A DNA stretch of 64,000 bases from positions 372,001 to 436,000 of the forward strand of contig NZ_JAGHKO010000004.1 in the NCBI RefSeq assembly GCF_017742245.1, read 5' to 3'. The DNA is from Niastella soli. Lineage in GTDB: Bacteria > Bacteroidota > Bacteroidia > Chitinophagales > Chitinophagaceae. This document shows, piece after piece, positions 52,750 to 61,936 of this stretch; position 1 is the stretch's first letter, and each line of letters begins with the position of its first letter. A program made the translations under genes and the position numbers. The notes beneath the pieces are model-generated. The model saw nothing but the letters and a program-made list of their open reading frames with translations, searched no databases and was not told the DNA's origin.

Positions 52750-54219
52750 ATGGCTACAGGTCTGTCCGTACAACATGTACTCCCCGACTCCACTTTCACC
52801 TGTTTTGTGATCCCTTCGCTTTTCTCGCAATCAGAATGTGAAACCTTATTAACCCCCGCTATCAAAAACTCATTTCAAAAAGCAAGCTCAAATTATCCTA
52901 CTTATTACAGAAATAATGACCGGTTTGTAATAGATGATGAAACGCTGGCAGACAAACTTTTCCAAAAAGTAAAGTCTTATTTACCAACAAGCATTGAGAT
53001 AAATAATTCTATACAATCCGAAAATGGCATTTGGGAGTTAAAAGAATTAAATACCCGACTTAGATTCTGCAAGTATGCTGCCAATCAGTATTTCCATCGC
53101 CATCTCGATGGCGTTCATTACCGCAGTGAAACAGTTCAATCCAAACTCACGTTCATGATCTACCTGAATAGTGCTACGGAATTCAAAGGCGGCAGGACGT
53201 TGTTCTTCAAAACAAAAGACACCAGCGAGATCTGGGCTTCCTATATTCCAAAACAGGGAGACCTGATCGTTTTTGATCACAATGTATGGCACGAGGGAGA
53301 AGTATTGACGGAAGGTGAAAAATATGTACTTAGAAGCGATATCTTATATACCAGAACAACACTGCCTTTTCAAAAGGAACATTTTTCAGGACATTTAGGT
53401 TATATATGGTCGCTATTAAAGTTTGATGACAACACTATTTTAAGCGGTGGCAGGGATACAAGCATCAAGGCCTGGACTATTACCGGAGAAGAAAAATTGT
53501 CGCTCAAAGAACACCAAAACTCCATCTTAAGTCTTGAGAAAATAAATAAAGACACTTTTATTTCAGGATCGAGGGACCAGCATATTATTGTTTGGCAGCA
53601 CTTCAAAGCAATAAAGAAGATAAAAGCGCACACTGCCATTGTATTATCGTTATGCCGGTTAACCGATCATTCTTTTGCATCGGGTGGTGGCGATAACACC
53701 ATCCAGATCATTGATCTAAATGGGTCTGTTTTACAAACACTCAATGGTCATACCAACTGGATTTGGCAGGTGATAAAACTGGATAAGAAAACCATAGCAT
53801 CAGCCTCTGAAGATCATACCATCAAAATCTGGAATATAGAAACCGGTCAGTTATTGACTACGTTTACTGAGTACACCCCCATTATCAGCCTTGCCTTTCA
53901 TGCCCCAACCCAACAATTGATCAGCGGCAACCTGCATGGTGAGATCTCTATACGAACATTGAACGAAAATTATCAGCAGCAAATGCTCACCACCTTCAAC
54001 GCGCATAACGGCATCATCAGGACTATAAAACTTATAACCAACAACATTATTGCAACAGGCGGTGAAGACAACAAAGTAAAACTCTGGGATTTTAACGGAA
54101 ACTTACTGACAGCACTCGAACACCAGAACTTTGTCCAAGCCATTGAACAGATAAGCGACAATAAGATCATCAGCGCTTCGTATGATGGAAGCATTAAGGA
54201 GTGGGATATAAAATGGTGA
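52750..54219 (+). CDS. 2-oxoglutarate/Fe(II) dioxygenase (prolyl 4-hydroxylase-like) fused to a seven-repeat WD40 propeller
   Basis: A protein of 489 residues. The N-terminal dioxygenase (1-205) has an intact iron/2OG site: H118 and D120 in YFHRHLD, H181 in VWHEGEV and R195 in YVLRSDILY. The C-terminal part (about 212-489) has seven repeats of about 40 residues, most with a GH- or AH-type start and W-D/I end (GHLGYIWSL, SIKAWTI; GHTNWIWQV, TIKIWNI; AHNGIIRTI, KVKLWDF), enough for a complete beta-propeller. No signal peptide is seen. A protein or peptide substrate held by the propeller is inferred. The upstream 180 bp are AT-rich. No similar fusion is known to me, but I could not search. Confidence 0.88.
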   Translation: MATGLSVQHVLPDSTFTCFVIPSLFSQSECETLLTPAIKNSFQKASSNYPTYYRNNDRFVIDDETLADKLFQKVKSYLPTSIEINNSIQSENGIWELKELNTRLRFCKYAANQYFHRHLDGVHYRSETVQSKLTFMIYLNSATEFKGGRTLFFKTKDTSEIWASYIPKQGDLIVFDHNVWHEGEVLTEGEKYVLRSDILYTRTTLPFQKEHFSGHLGYIWSLLKFDDNTILSGGRDTSIKAWTITGEEKLSLKEHQNSILSLEKINKDTFISGSRDQHIIVWQHFKAIKKIKAHTAIVLSLCRLTDHSFASGGGDNTIQIIDLNGSVLQTLNGHTNWIWQVIKLDKKTIASASEDHTIKIWNIETGQLLTTFTEYTPIISLAFHAPTQQLISGNLHGEISIRTLNENYQQQMLTTFNAHNGIIRTIKLITNNIIATGGEDNKVKLWDFNGNLLTALEHQNFVQAIEQISDNKIISASYDGSIKEWDIKW

Positions 54220-54312
54220 TTGGCAACCTATTGAGAAATGTAGGAATTATGATGCATTTATGGTCAGAATAAAATAAATATGGTATCTTTAATATGTAAA
54301 ATAAAGTTGTCT

Positions 54313-54477
54313 ATGCTAACAACAAAATTTAAGAAATATAAACCACTCAAAGTTACTATTGTTAAAGAATTAAGGGATTACAGTAATGATCCTATGGTTT
54401 TAAGGAAAGCAGAAGAAGCCAAAGAGTTTATAAAAAAAGCAGGCATCCCTGAAGATTTTAAACAGAAAAAATTATAA
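54313..54477 (+). CDS. Small hypothetical protein
   Basis: A protein of 54 residues from the ATG at 54313; the ATG at 54280 lies within a -7-like TATCTTTA and is less likely. It is Lys-rich and helical (KKYKPLKVTIVKELRDYSNDPMVLRKAEEAKEFIKKAGIPEDFK). No family is recognised. It is followed by a strong terminator at 54498-54529, which supports it as a real transcript. Confidence 0.5.
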   Translation: MLTTKFKKYKPLKVTIVKELRDYSNDPMVLRKAEEAKEFIKKAGIPEDFKQKKL

Positions 54478-54497
54478 AGGCATTATAATAATACTCA

Positions 54498-54529
54498 AAC
54501 CATCCCGATATAATCGGGGTGGTTTTTTA
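54498..54529 (+). terminator. Terminator after the 54-aa gene
   Basis: AACCATCCCGA and TCGGGGTGGTT pair over 11 bp (one T-G wobble) around a 5-base loop, followed by T6. Confidence 0.85.
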
Positions 54530-54576
54530 TTTATTGTTTATCAAAGAGATGATTTATTGATCTCAGTCAAGTAACA

Positions 54577-55881
54577 TTACCCAACAAACGCTGCGCGGCT
54601 ATGCACTTTAAACCGGGCATGAAAGGCTTTTTCAAGTGCTTCGCGATGATCAGGATGGGCGATATTAATAAGAGCCTGCGCTCTTTGTTTCAGGTTCTTG
54701 CCAAACAGATCAACCATACCATATTCAGTGACCACCCAATGTACATGCCCTCTAGTGGTGACTACGCCGGCGCCTTCTTTTAAAAATGGCACTATCCGCG
54801 ACAATCCCTTTGAAGTGGTGGAGGGCAAAGCAATAATGGGCTTACCACCTTCTGACAGCGAAGCGCCACGAATGAAATCCATTTGTCCGCCTATTCCCGA
54901 GTATTGATACGTACCAATTGAATCGGCGCATACCTGGCCCGTATAATCAATCTCCAGCGCGCTGTTAATGGCCACTACAGCGGGGTTTTGCCTGATAATA
55001 CTGGTATCGTTCACATAGGTCATTTCCATTACCCTGATACTCGCATTGTCGTTTACAAAATCGTACAATCGGCGGGTACCAACCATAAATCCGGTAACGG
55101 AACGCCCGGTATTCAGTTTTTTACGACTGTTATTGATGATCCCTTTTTCGATCAATGGAACCACCCCATCTGATAACATTTCAGTATGCAACCCCAGGTT
55201 TTTATGATTATTCAGATTCCGGAGTACCTGGTCAGGAATGCTGCCAATACCCACCTGTAAAGTGGCGCCATCGTCGATCAGTGAGGCCACATGACCGCCG
55301 ATCTTTTCCACCACGGCATTTGTCTTCAGTGAGTAATCTGTTTCCGGCAATTCCGACTCCTGCCATACCAGGGAGTGAATGCTGTTGACATGAATAAATC
55401 CATTGCCATGGGTACGGGGCATTTTAGGATTCACCTGTGCGATCACATGTTTGGCCGTATCAACGGCCGCCCGGGCAATATCAACCGACGTGCCCAGGGA
55501 ACAATAACCATGACTATCAGGTGGTGATACCTGTATCAATGCTACATCTATAGGCAGGATGCCTGTTTTGAACAACTTTGGTATTTCGCTTAAAAACACG
55601 GGTACATAGTCCCCGTCTGCACTATTGGCAATAGCCCGCGTAGTTGCAGAAACAAACAGGGAGTTACAAAAGAAACTGCTCTTATAGGCAGGATTATCAA
55701 AGTCCAGATCACCCATCAGGGTTATGCTTACCAGCTCCACATCGCGCAATTCGCGATGTCTGTTTTGAAGTGCTTTCACCAGCACCACCGGGGTGGCTGC
55801 ACTGCCATGAATAAAAACCCGGTCGCCCGATTTAACCACTTTTAACGCTTCTTCCGCTGCTATAAATTTTTCAGTATGCAT
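54577..55881 (-). CDS. Acetyl-CoA hydrolase/transferase-family protein (4-hydroxybutyrate CoA-transferase-like)
   Basis: A cytoplasmic protein of 434 residues with the two-domain CoA-transferase layout: VFIHGSAATPVVLVKAL and LIQVSPPDSHGYCSLGTSVDIA in the N-terminal half, and DGATLQVGIGSIPDQVL, HTEMLSDG (probable catalytic Glu), GIGGQMDFIRGA and VTEYGMVDLFGKNL in the C-terminal half. The family transfers CoA between acetyl-CoA and small acids. The exact acyl donor and acceptor cannot be told. It seems monocistronic; the YceI gene lies 10 bp upstream and may form an operon with it. Confidence 0.92.
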   Translation of the reverse strand: MHTEKFIAAEEALKVVKSGDRVFIHGSAATPVVLVKALQNRHRELRDVELVSITLMGDLDFDNPAYKSSFFCNSLFVSATTRAIANSADGDYVPVFLSEIPKLFKTGILPIDVALIQVSPPDSHGYCSLGTSVDIARAAVDTAKHVIAQVNPKMPRTHGNGFIHVNSIHSLVWQESELPETDYSLKTNAVVEKIGGHVASLIDDGATLQVGIGSIPDQVLRNLNNHKNLGLHTEMLSDGVVPLIEKGIINNSRKKLNTGRSVTGFMVGTRRLYDFVNDNASIRVMEMTYVNDTSIIRQNPAVVAINSALEIDYTGQVCADSIGTYQYSGIGGQMDFIRGASLSEGGKPIIALPSTTSKGLSRIVPFLKEGAGVVTTRGHVHWVVTEYGMVDLFGKNLKQRAQALINIAHPDHREALEKAFHARFKVHSRAAFVG

Positions 55882-55890
55882 GTGTTACTA

Positions 55891-56496
55891 TTATGATTTT
55901 ATTTGTTGTATATAAAGATGGAACTGTACATCGAGCTCATTTTTTACCCGGATGATACCACCCATTTTCCTGGGCGGCTCCAAACCAAAGTCAGAAAACC
56001 GGAATGTTTGACAACCGATCAGCTCCATACAAGCCTCGTTTTTGACCAGGGCCGCATAATTTATTTCAAATCGCTTACAAACGCCTGCCATTTCAATGTT
56101 TACACAACCCTTCATATTGTCATTCCCCATCTGGCCAGCAATTTTTTCAAGGGTTAGGAACGCTATTTTCAAAAAAGGGTACTGCGGTTGTTTTAATGTC
56201 CTTTTGAGTTCACAGGTCATGGGTTTGTTGCGGCAATCGATCAGGTTGATATCGATCAGCAGCGCCCCTCTTAATTTTATGCAGGAAGAGGTAGGGTCGT
56301 ACATAAACGTGATCGTATCTGTCCGGGTGTATTGATCTACTCCACAGGCAAAATTGTTAACGTTAGTATGTCCTGCAATGTTCAACCTGCTGGTCTTTTG
56401 TATCACCCATTTGATTTCGGTCCGGTGCACACTGGTATCACCAGTATGCCAGGTTGAAAAAAAACAAAGCAACGGGATGAGATGTAAGAGTTGCAT
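55891..56496 (-). CDS. YceI-family protein
   Basis: A protein of 201 residues with a signal peptide (about 1-20, ending STWHTG). WVIQKTSRLNIAGHTNVNNFACGV opens the YceI lipocalin-like beta barrel and PYPFLKIAFLTLEKI follows; the family binds isoprenoid-like lipids and is induced by stress or high pH in E. coli. The gap to the CoA-transferase gene is 9 bp on the same strand, so they may be cotranscribed. A TATGA-N6-TCATA palindrome lies 89 bp upstream. Confidence 0.85.
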   Translation of the reverse strand: MQLLHLIPLLCFFSTWHTGDTSVHRTEIKWVIQKTSRLNIAGHTNVNNFACGVDQYTRTDTITFMYDPTSSCIKLRGALLIDINLIDCRNKPMTCELKRTLKQPQYPFLKIAFLTLEKIAGQMGNDNMKGCVNIEMAGVCKRFEINYAALVKNEACMELIGCQTFRFSDFGLEPPRKMGGIIRVKNELDVQFHLYIQQIKS

Positions 56497-56584
56497 ACAT
56501 TGTTTTTAAAGGAACACGGTTTGAATTACAATGCAAGATTAGGGCATTGCCGGGCCCTGATAAATGTTGTGCCTCAAACACCGG

Positions 56585-56600
56585 TATGAGCTTGATCATA
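56585..56600. promoter_or_regulatory. TGA-N6-TCA palindrome between yceI-like and cupin genes (weak)
   Basis: TATGA-GCTTGA-TCATA between two divergent genes. It fits the CRP/FNR-like pattern but is not next to an obvious low-oxygen gene. Confidence 0.25.
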
Positions 56601-56712
56601 AATGACTATGAGTGTGATCAGGAGTAATAAGACAGTTTCCGGCGGGTTTTGTGACAATAAATACCAAAATTTCCGTAACATTGGGAAAGGGACCAACCAA
56701 CAACCTTACGAT

Positions 56713-57483
56713 ATGAAAATCATCCTTGCCTGCCTGTTTCATTTTATTGCACTGAGCGCATTTACCCAATTACACCCCGTACAATCGGGCGTTTATCACT
56801 GGAACGACCTCCCCGTTACAAAAGGTGACCAGCGCGAAAGCCGAAAGATCACAGCAGGCACTACCCCCGAATTCGAATACTTTGAAATACATGCAACCAC
56901 CCAGGAAAAAGGCGCCTTGCCCAAGCCAGCCCATGCGCAAAAAGACCGGGAAGAATTGATCATTGTAAAGGAAGGCACCATGAAATGCACGGTGGGCAAT
57001 CAAACAAAAACCATAGGAGCCGGCAGCGTGGTATTGATCCCCCCACAGGAACTACAAACCTTTGAGAATGTAGGAAATGGACCGCTTACTTATTATGCCT
57101 GTGTTTTTCGCTCAAAAAAGCCAATGGACCTGGAACGAAGCCAAAAAGCCGGGGGTGAATTGATCCTGAATATAGATTCCTTACCATTTAAAAAGACAGA
57201 AAAAGGCGGCACACGCAAATACTTTGACCGGGCAACTGCTATGTGCGAATACTATGAAATGCATGTTACTCAATTAGACCATGCCGGCCCTAGCCATGCC
57301 CCACACCAACATGTGGAAACAGAGATCATTTTAATTACTGAGGGTAATACCTCCATGGTCATCGATGGTAAAACCTATACCGGTGGCCCTGGCGATCTGT
57401 ATATCATGGAAAGTGGAAAGATGCACGGTATTACCAATACCGCAGACAAACCATGCAGCTATTTTGCTTTTAAGTGGCGGTAA
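56713..57483 (+). CDS. Secreted bicupin-domain protein
   Basis: The start is at ATG 56713 (MKIILACLFHFIALSAFTQ, signal peptide); the frame extends upstream to 56602 without a coding look. It has 256 residues and two cupin folds. The first (about 60-150) has ELIIVKEGTMKCTVGNQTKTIGAGSVVLIPPQELQTFENV but few His metal ligands. The second (about 165-250) has APHQHVETEIILITEGNTSMVIDGKTYTGGPGDLYIMESGKMHGITN with the expected His and Glu ligands. The enzymatic or binding role is unknown; sugar-isomerase-like or quercetinase-like functions are options. Confidence 0.85.
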   Translation: MKIILACLFHFIALSAFTQLHPVQSGVYHWNDLPVTKGDQRESRKITAGTTPEFEYFEIHATTQEKGALPKPAHAQKDREELIIVKEGTMKCTVGNQTKTIGAGSVVLIPPQELQTFENVGNGPLTYYACVFRSKKPMDLERSQKAGGELILNIDSLPFKKTEKGGTRKYFDRATAMCEYYEMHVTQLDHAGPSHAPHQHVETEIILITEGNTSMVIDGKTYTGGPGDLYIMESGKMHGITNTADKPCSYFAFKWR

Positions 57484-57687
57484 ATTGTTTAAAATGAATT
57501 AAATTGCTGAAAATAAAGGCAGCACCTAACGCTTCATCCTGAATCCCTTCGTCTGTTCTAAATACCCATATACATACTTCACAATCTTGACTAACGGCCT
57601 CTTTAGGCAGCATATCCTTGTTAAATTAATTCGTAAACACCTGGTTACCCTAGGCTGAGAATTTGAACATTAAATCAGACTCGGTAT

Positions 57688-58377
57688 ATGAAAAAGATGC
57701 TCTTTATCTCGGTAATAATTAACCTGGTCCTGGTGCTGTTCATTTTTGGAAAACGAAGGCATCACAGCAAGGGGACTTTGGAATATGCCAACCATCTTAA
57801 TGATGAAAAGAACACTCTTCTTCAACATTTATCAATCCATAAAGGAGATGTTGTTTTCATAGGCAACAGTATAACTGAACGTTTTCCGCTGAATGAGATG
57901 TTTGGTTCCATAAGATTAAAAAACAGGGGGATTGCCAATAACCAAACCAGGCATGTACTGGATAGAATTGGGGCGGTAGCCAGGTCACAACCTGAACAGA
58001 TCTTTATTGAGATCGGTCTCAATGATCTGGCCCAGAAAATACCGCAAAATCAAATCCTGACAAATCTTAAAGCCATCATAGATACAATAAAGTATAACTC
58101 CCCGGTTACCCTGATCTATATTGAATCCATTCTCCCCACTAATGGTCCCAATAAATACCTCATGCCCGCGATCGTTCATTTAAATGGAGCATTAAAAAGC
58201 TTTTGCAGGCACAATAGAACTGTATTCATCGATATGTTCAAGGCATTTGAGGTGGAACACCACATGAATAACACCCTTACCACAGATGGAACACATTTAA
58301 ACTACGACGGCTATTTACAGTATAAACATATACTGGAAAAATATTTAGACAGTGATATACTGGCCCTGAAAAGTTAA
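57688..58377 (+). CDS. SGNH/GDSL-family hydrolase
   Basis: A protein of 229 residues with a hydrophobic N-terminus (MLFISVIINLVLVLFIFG; anchor or signal). Block I is VVFIGNSITERFPLN (Ser), block II GIANNQTRHVLDR (Gly), block III IEIGLNDLAQKI (Asn) and block V DGTHLNYDGY (Asp, His), so the catalytic set is complete. It is a lipase- or acetylesterase-like enzyme of unknown substrate. The 204-bp upstream gap holds nothing that I recognise. The stop overlaps the convergent DoxX gene by 4 bp. Confidence 0.88.
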   Translation: MKKMLFISVIINLVLVLFIFGKRRHHSKGTLEYANHLNDEKNTLLQHLSIHKGDVVFIGNSITERFPLNEMFGSIRLKNRGIANNQTRHVLDRIGAVARSQPEQIFIEIGLNDLAQKIPQNQILTNLKAIIDTIKYNSPVTLIYIESILPTNGPNKYLMPAIVHLNGALKSFCRHNRTVFIDMFKAFEVEHHMNNTLTTDGTHLNYDGYLQYKHILEKYLDSDILALKS

Positions 58378-58826
58378 AATTCTTTCCTATTATGAAGCAA
58401 GGCATCGATACTCCAGCGGAAGTTTTGGTGGGTGTATAAAAGCAACCCGGCCCCCGTAAATACAAATACCGGATAGTTGAATGGCGCGCTGATACCCAGG
58501 GAAAGGATCATAAACACGGCAAAGGTGAGGGTGATAATGGCCGCGCCCAACCCCATCCACTTTACTTTATAACCAACAATAAGGCATACCCCCAGCACAC
58601 ATTCTGCAATGGTAGCCAGCAGTCCAAAGATATTAGCCGTGTTAATATTGGTAAAGGGCATTAACTGGTGGGTGTATGCGACAAAATGCGACCAATCGCC
58701 CCAGGCTACCTTGGCTGAACCAGGTGCGCCCAAAAATCCTAACCGGTCAAATACTGGTAACAGAAAGCCAAGTCCTAAAGCAATACGGGCAAATAATTGT
58801 GCGAAGGAGGTCAGTCTTAATTTCAT
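58374..58826 (-). CDS. DoxX-family membrane protein
   Basis: A protein of 150 residues with four membrane helices, and FAQLFARIALGLGFLLPVFDRLGFLG at the start. GSAKVAWGDWSHFVAYTHQLMPF is the loop after helix 1, ATIAECVLGVCLIVGYKVKW the second and the third helices. DoxX-like proteins are linked to thiosulfate oxidation or redox stress in other taxa, but the role here is unknown. It is divergent from the AhpD-like gene with a 94-bp gap, a pairing often seen for redox stress. Confidence 0.88.
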   Translation of the reverse strand: MKLRLTSFAQLFARIALGLGFLLPVFDRLGFLGAPGSAKVAWGDWSHFVAYTHQLMPFTNINTANIFGLLATIAECVLGVCLIVGYKVKWMGLGAAIITLTFAVFMILSLGISAPFNYPVFVFTGAGLLLYTHQNFRWSIDALLHNRKEF

Positions 58827-58920
58827 AAAACAAAGTTAAAGGGACCAGGCTTCGCTTTTCTTAAAGCAGTTTAAGATTTTTGCCCCCGGCCACTGATAGC
58901 TTTGTGTAAAATTTTAAAAC

Positions 58921-59364
58921 ATGAGCAAGCGAATAGTTATTCAGGCATTACAGCCCAAGGCATATGAAGCTATGTTTGGTCTGGAAAAGTATTTAAGCCA
59001 AAGTAAAATTGAACCTATCCTCCACGAATTGATAAAAATAAGGGTATCCCAAATAAATGGTTGCGCCTACTGTATCGATCTGCATACAAAAGATGCGAGA
59101 AAGCATGGCGAAACAGAACAACGCATTTATGGATTGAACGCCTGGCGCGAAACGCCATTTTACAACGAGACAGAGCGCGCAGTATTGGCGCTGGCCGAAG
59201 AGATAACCCATATTTCGGTACACGGGGTAGCTGACCAAACATATAACAACGCACTGGAGCAACTGGGTGAAGAAAAACTGGCGCAGGTAATAATGGCCAT
59301 CATCACCATCAATGCATGGAACCGGATAGGTGTAAGTACCCATATGATGCCGTCATTAGATTAA
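58921..59364 (+). CDS. Carboxymuconolactone decarboxylase-family (AhpD-like) protein
   Basis: A cytoplasmic protein of 147 residues. The AhpD core motif is NGCAYCIDLHTKDARKHGE with the redox CxxC and nearby His, and LHELIKIRVSQ precedes it. The C-terminal AVLALAEEITHISVHG and NAWNRIGVS are typical of the alkylhydroperoxidase (TIGR00778) group. It probably reduces peroxides with an unknown thiol donor. A clear terminator follows at 59397-59433. Confidence 0.92.
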   Translation: MSKRIVIQALQPKAYEAMFGLEKYLSQSKIEPILHELIKIRVSQINGCAYCIDLHTKDARKHGETEQRIYGLNAWRETPFYNETERAVLALAEEITHISVHGVADQTYNNALEQLGEEKLAQVIMAIITINAWNRIGVSTHMMPSLD

Positions 59365-59396
59365 CCTATCCATCAGGGTCACAGGAGATAGATACA

Positions 59397-59433
59397 AAGG
59401 TCTTCCCGATAACGCGGAAGACCTTATTTTTTT
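59397..59433 (+). terminator. Terminator after the AhpD-like gene
   Basis: AAGGTCTTCC and GGAAGACCTT form a 10-bp perfect stem around a 9-base loop, followed by A and T7. Confidence 0.88.
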
Positions 59434-59602
59434 GTTTACACGCTTACCGGGCTGTCCCTTTCATCGGGACGTTTTTTTAACAATTAATACATTACATATT
59501 ATAAGTTGCAATAAATGTCGTGCATTGACGTTAGTACGCGTTCCATAAAATTCATTGACACCAATCATTATTTAAACACCTAAATTACTTTGATCCTTTC
59601 CC

Positions 59603-61591
59603 ATGAAAAAGTTCTCATTACTGTTATTTTCACTAAGTACTATTACTATCTGTAACGCTCAGGTAAAATTCGACTGGGTAAAACGTGCAACCAGCACAGG
59701 GCAATTGGTTCCGGGAAACATAGCCGTAGATGCAACGGGCAATGTATACCAGGCGGGATCTTTTGTCACCGATGCAGATTTCGATCCGGGTTCAGGCACG
59801 GCCCAATTTATTTCGACAGGAGGCAGCAGTGATATTTTTATTACCAAACGCAATGCTGCCGGTGACCTGCTATGGGTAAAAACCATAGGCGGCGCCGATA
59901 CGGAAGAGGCTACAGGCCTTGGGCTGGATGCCTCAGGCAATGTATATGTGATCGGAGATTTTACCGGCACCGTAAATTTTGATCCTGGTTCTACTAACAG
60001 TACCCTAAGCACTGCCGTAAACATGTACAACATCTACGTTTTAAAACTGGATGCTTCCGGCAATTTTGTATGGGTAAAAGGCATGACCGGCAATATGAAC
60101 GCCCTGCCCAATGACATGGCCGTAGATGCGGCGGGTAATGTGCACGCAACCGGTCGCTTTACCGGTACCGTTGATTTTGACCCTGGCATAGGCGAACAAA
60201 AGCTAACTGCAACTGCTCAGGATATTTTTATTTTTAAAATAGATGCATCAGGCAACTATGTATGGGCCCAAAGTATAACGAGTACCAACACGCCTGGTAA
60301 TGAAGGAATGGGTATTACAGTAGATGCAACAGGAAACGTATATACAACCGGTGAATTTACCTCAGATGCCGATTTTAACCCCGGTCCGGGAACGGACATC
60401 CTGACACGTACTGGCACTATTGATTGTTATATCCTGAAACTGGATGGATCAGGCAATTATGTATGGGCAAAAAAGCTCGGTGGCATTAATAGCAGGATGT
60501 CTCCCATAGACATAGCCGTAGACGCTTTCGGCGCGGTTTATTCCACAGGCTCTTTCAAGGGCACCGTAGACTTTGATCCGGATAATACCGGCACCCAACC
60601 TTTGTCTGCAGCTACTAACGCTGAAGACATTTACATTTCAAAACTCGATGCTTCCGGTAATTATGTGTGGGCTATAAAACTGGACGAAAATGATACTGGT
60701 TACCCCTATGCAATTAAAGTAGACGCTGCCGGCGATGTATATACAGCCGGTTATTTTTCCGGCACCATTGATGTGGACCCAAGCGCCACTGTGCATAGCC
60801 TCACGGATAATAATGGCAATGGCGACGGTTATCTTTTAAAACTTACTTCTACCGGCGATTATGTTTGGGCAAACAACTTTGGAGGCTCCGACTATGATGC
60901 AGGAGTTGGTTTAGCAGTGACAGCTCCTGACAACGTTTATCTTTTAGGTACGTTTATCGGCACCGTTAACTTCGATCCTGGCACCGGAACACAGGACCTT
61001 ACGGCTGACAATGATGACACCTATATTTTGCACCTCACGCCATCAGGCACACTACCCCTCACCCTGTTGCAATTCGAGGCCGTTGACAACAATACTTCGG
61101 TACTACTGCAATGGCAAACAACCCGGGAACAAAGCATGAGGGGTTTTGAAATTGAACGAAGCGCAGATGGCAAACAGTTTGAGACCATTGGTTCAGTAGC
61201 GGTAAAAAACAGTTACAACATGCTGAACAACTATGCTTTCACTGATGCACATCCGATCAATGGTAAATGTTTTTACCGCCTGAAAATGCTGGAGCTGGAA
61301 GCCCCAGCTACTTATAGCCGCATCATTCCTTTAAGAAGACAAGGGAATGTACAGGCCCTGCAAGTATCGCCCAATCCAGCCACAAACGTATTGTACGTAC
61401 AAATAGACGCACACGAAGCCATTACCCTGCAAATAGCCGATGTAAATGGCCGTATAATGTTCCAGCAGAACCGGAACCTCAATGGCAATACGACCTTCTC
61501 GTTGAGCGTTCAAAGCCTGCCGGCCGGTAGTTATTATTTGATCCTGAAAGGAAAAACTACTCAAAAGACCCAACAGTTTTTAAAACAGTAA
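59603..61591 (+). CDS. Secreted SBBP/beta-propeller-repeat protein with type A T9SS sorting domain
   Basis: A protein of 662 residues with a signal peptide (about 1-19). From residue 20 to 475 it carries about seven repeats of roughly 60 residues, each with AVDATGNVYxxGxFxGTxDFDPG... and KLDASGNYVWAK, the SBBP pattern, which folds as a propeller. A fibronectin-like linker (LPLTLLQFEAVDNNTSVLLQWQT...) follows, and the last 70 residues (SPNPATNVLYVQI, LQIADVNGRIM, LPAGSYYLILKGK) are the type A Por sorting domain, so it is exported by the type IX system. A -7-like TTACTTTG is 17 nt before the ATG. It is probably adhesive; no catalytic part is seen. Confidence 0.92.
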   Translation: MKKFSLLLFSLSTITICNAQVKFDWVKRATSTGQLVPGNIAVDATGNVYQAGSFVTDADFDPGSGTAQFISTGGSSDIFITKRNAAGDLLWVKTIGGADTEEATGLGLDASGNVYVIGDFTGTVNFDPGSTNSTLSTAVNMYNIYVLKLDASGNFVWVKGMTGNMNALPNDMAVDAAGNVHATGRFTGTVDFDPGIGEQKLTATAQDIFIFKIDASGNYVWAQSITSTNTPGNEGMGITVDATGNVYTTGEFTSDADFNPGPGTDILTRTGTIDCYILKLDGSGNYVWAKKLGGINSRMSPIDIAVDAFGAVYSTGSFKGTVDFDPDNTGTQPLSAATNAEDIYISKLDASGNYVWAIKLDENDTGYPYAIKVDAAGDVYTAGYFSGTIDVDPSATVHSLTDNNGNGDGYLLKLTSTGDYVWANNFGGSDYDAGVGLAVTAPDNVYLLGTFIGTVNFDPGTGTQDLTADNDDTYILHLTPSGTLPLTLLQFEAVDNNTSVLLQWQTTREQSMRGFEIERSADGKQFETIGSVAVKNSYNMLNNYAFTDAHPINGKCFYRLKMLELEAPATYSRIIPLRRQGNVQALQVSPNPATNVLYVQIDAHEAITLQIADVNGRIMFQQNRNLNGNTTFSLSVQSLPAGSYYLILKGKTTQKTQQFLKQ

Positions 61592-61623
61592 TTTTCTTTT
61601 CTAATATTATAATAGTTTTTAAG

Positions 61624-61662
61624 GCGGCTCACCTTCCAATACGGAATGAGCCGCTTTTTTTT
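61624..61662 (+). terminator. Terminator after the SBBP-repeat gene
   Basis: GCGGCTCA and TGAGCCGC form the outer stem and TTCC/GGAA the inner one, followed by T8. The remaining 61663-61936 shows nothing recognisable except AT-rich promoter-like sequence. Confidence 0.85.
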
Positions 61663-61936
61663 ACAGGTACATTTTATTCCTGATTGGCTGCCTCTTTTCA
61701 ATACAAAATATAAATATGTGTTTCAAATGATCAGATAAACTATTTTTGTCCCCACACTAACTGCTACACTTCGAACGTGCTACTTTAGACTTCGAAACAT
61801 CCTATTAATCAATGATTTTATAACCTTATCAAAAGTTCTTGGTTCAGCCAAATTTAAAAACGACCCCGGGTATAAGAATTGCGTTGCTACCCAAGCTTGT
61901 ACATATGAGATTTTCCCTTGTTAAACCGAAACATAG

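Noticed and set aside
56585..56600. TATGA-N6-TCATA as a fifth member of the low-oxygen site set
   Set aside because: Listed only as a weak site: chance occurrence of TGA-N6-TCA is high and the flanking genes (YceI, cupin) are not clearly respiratory.
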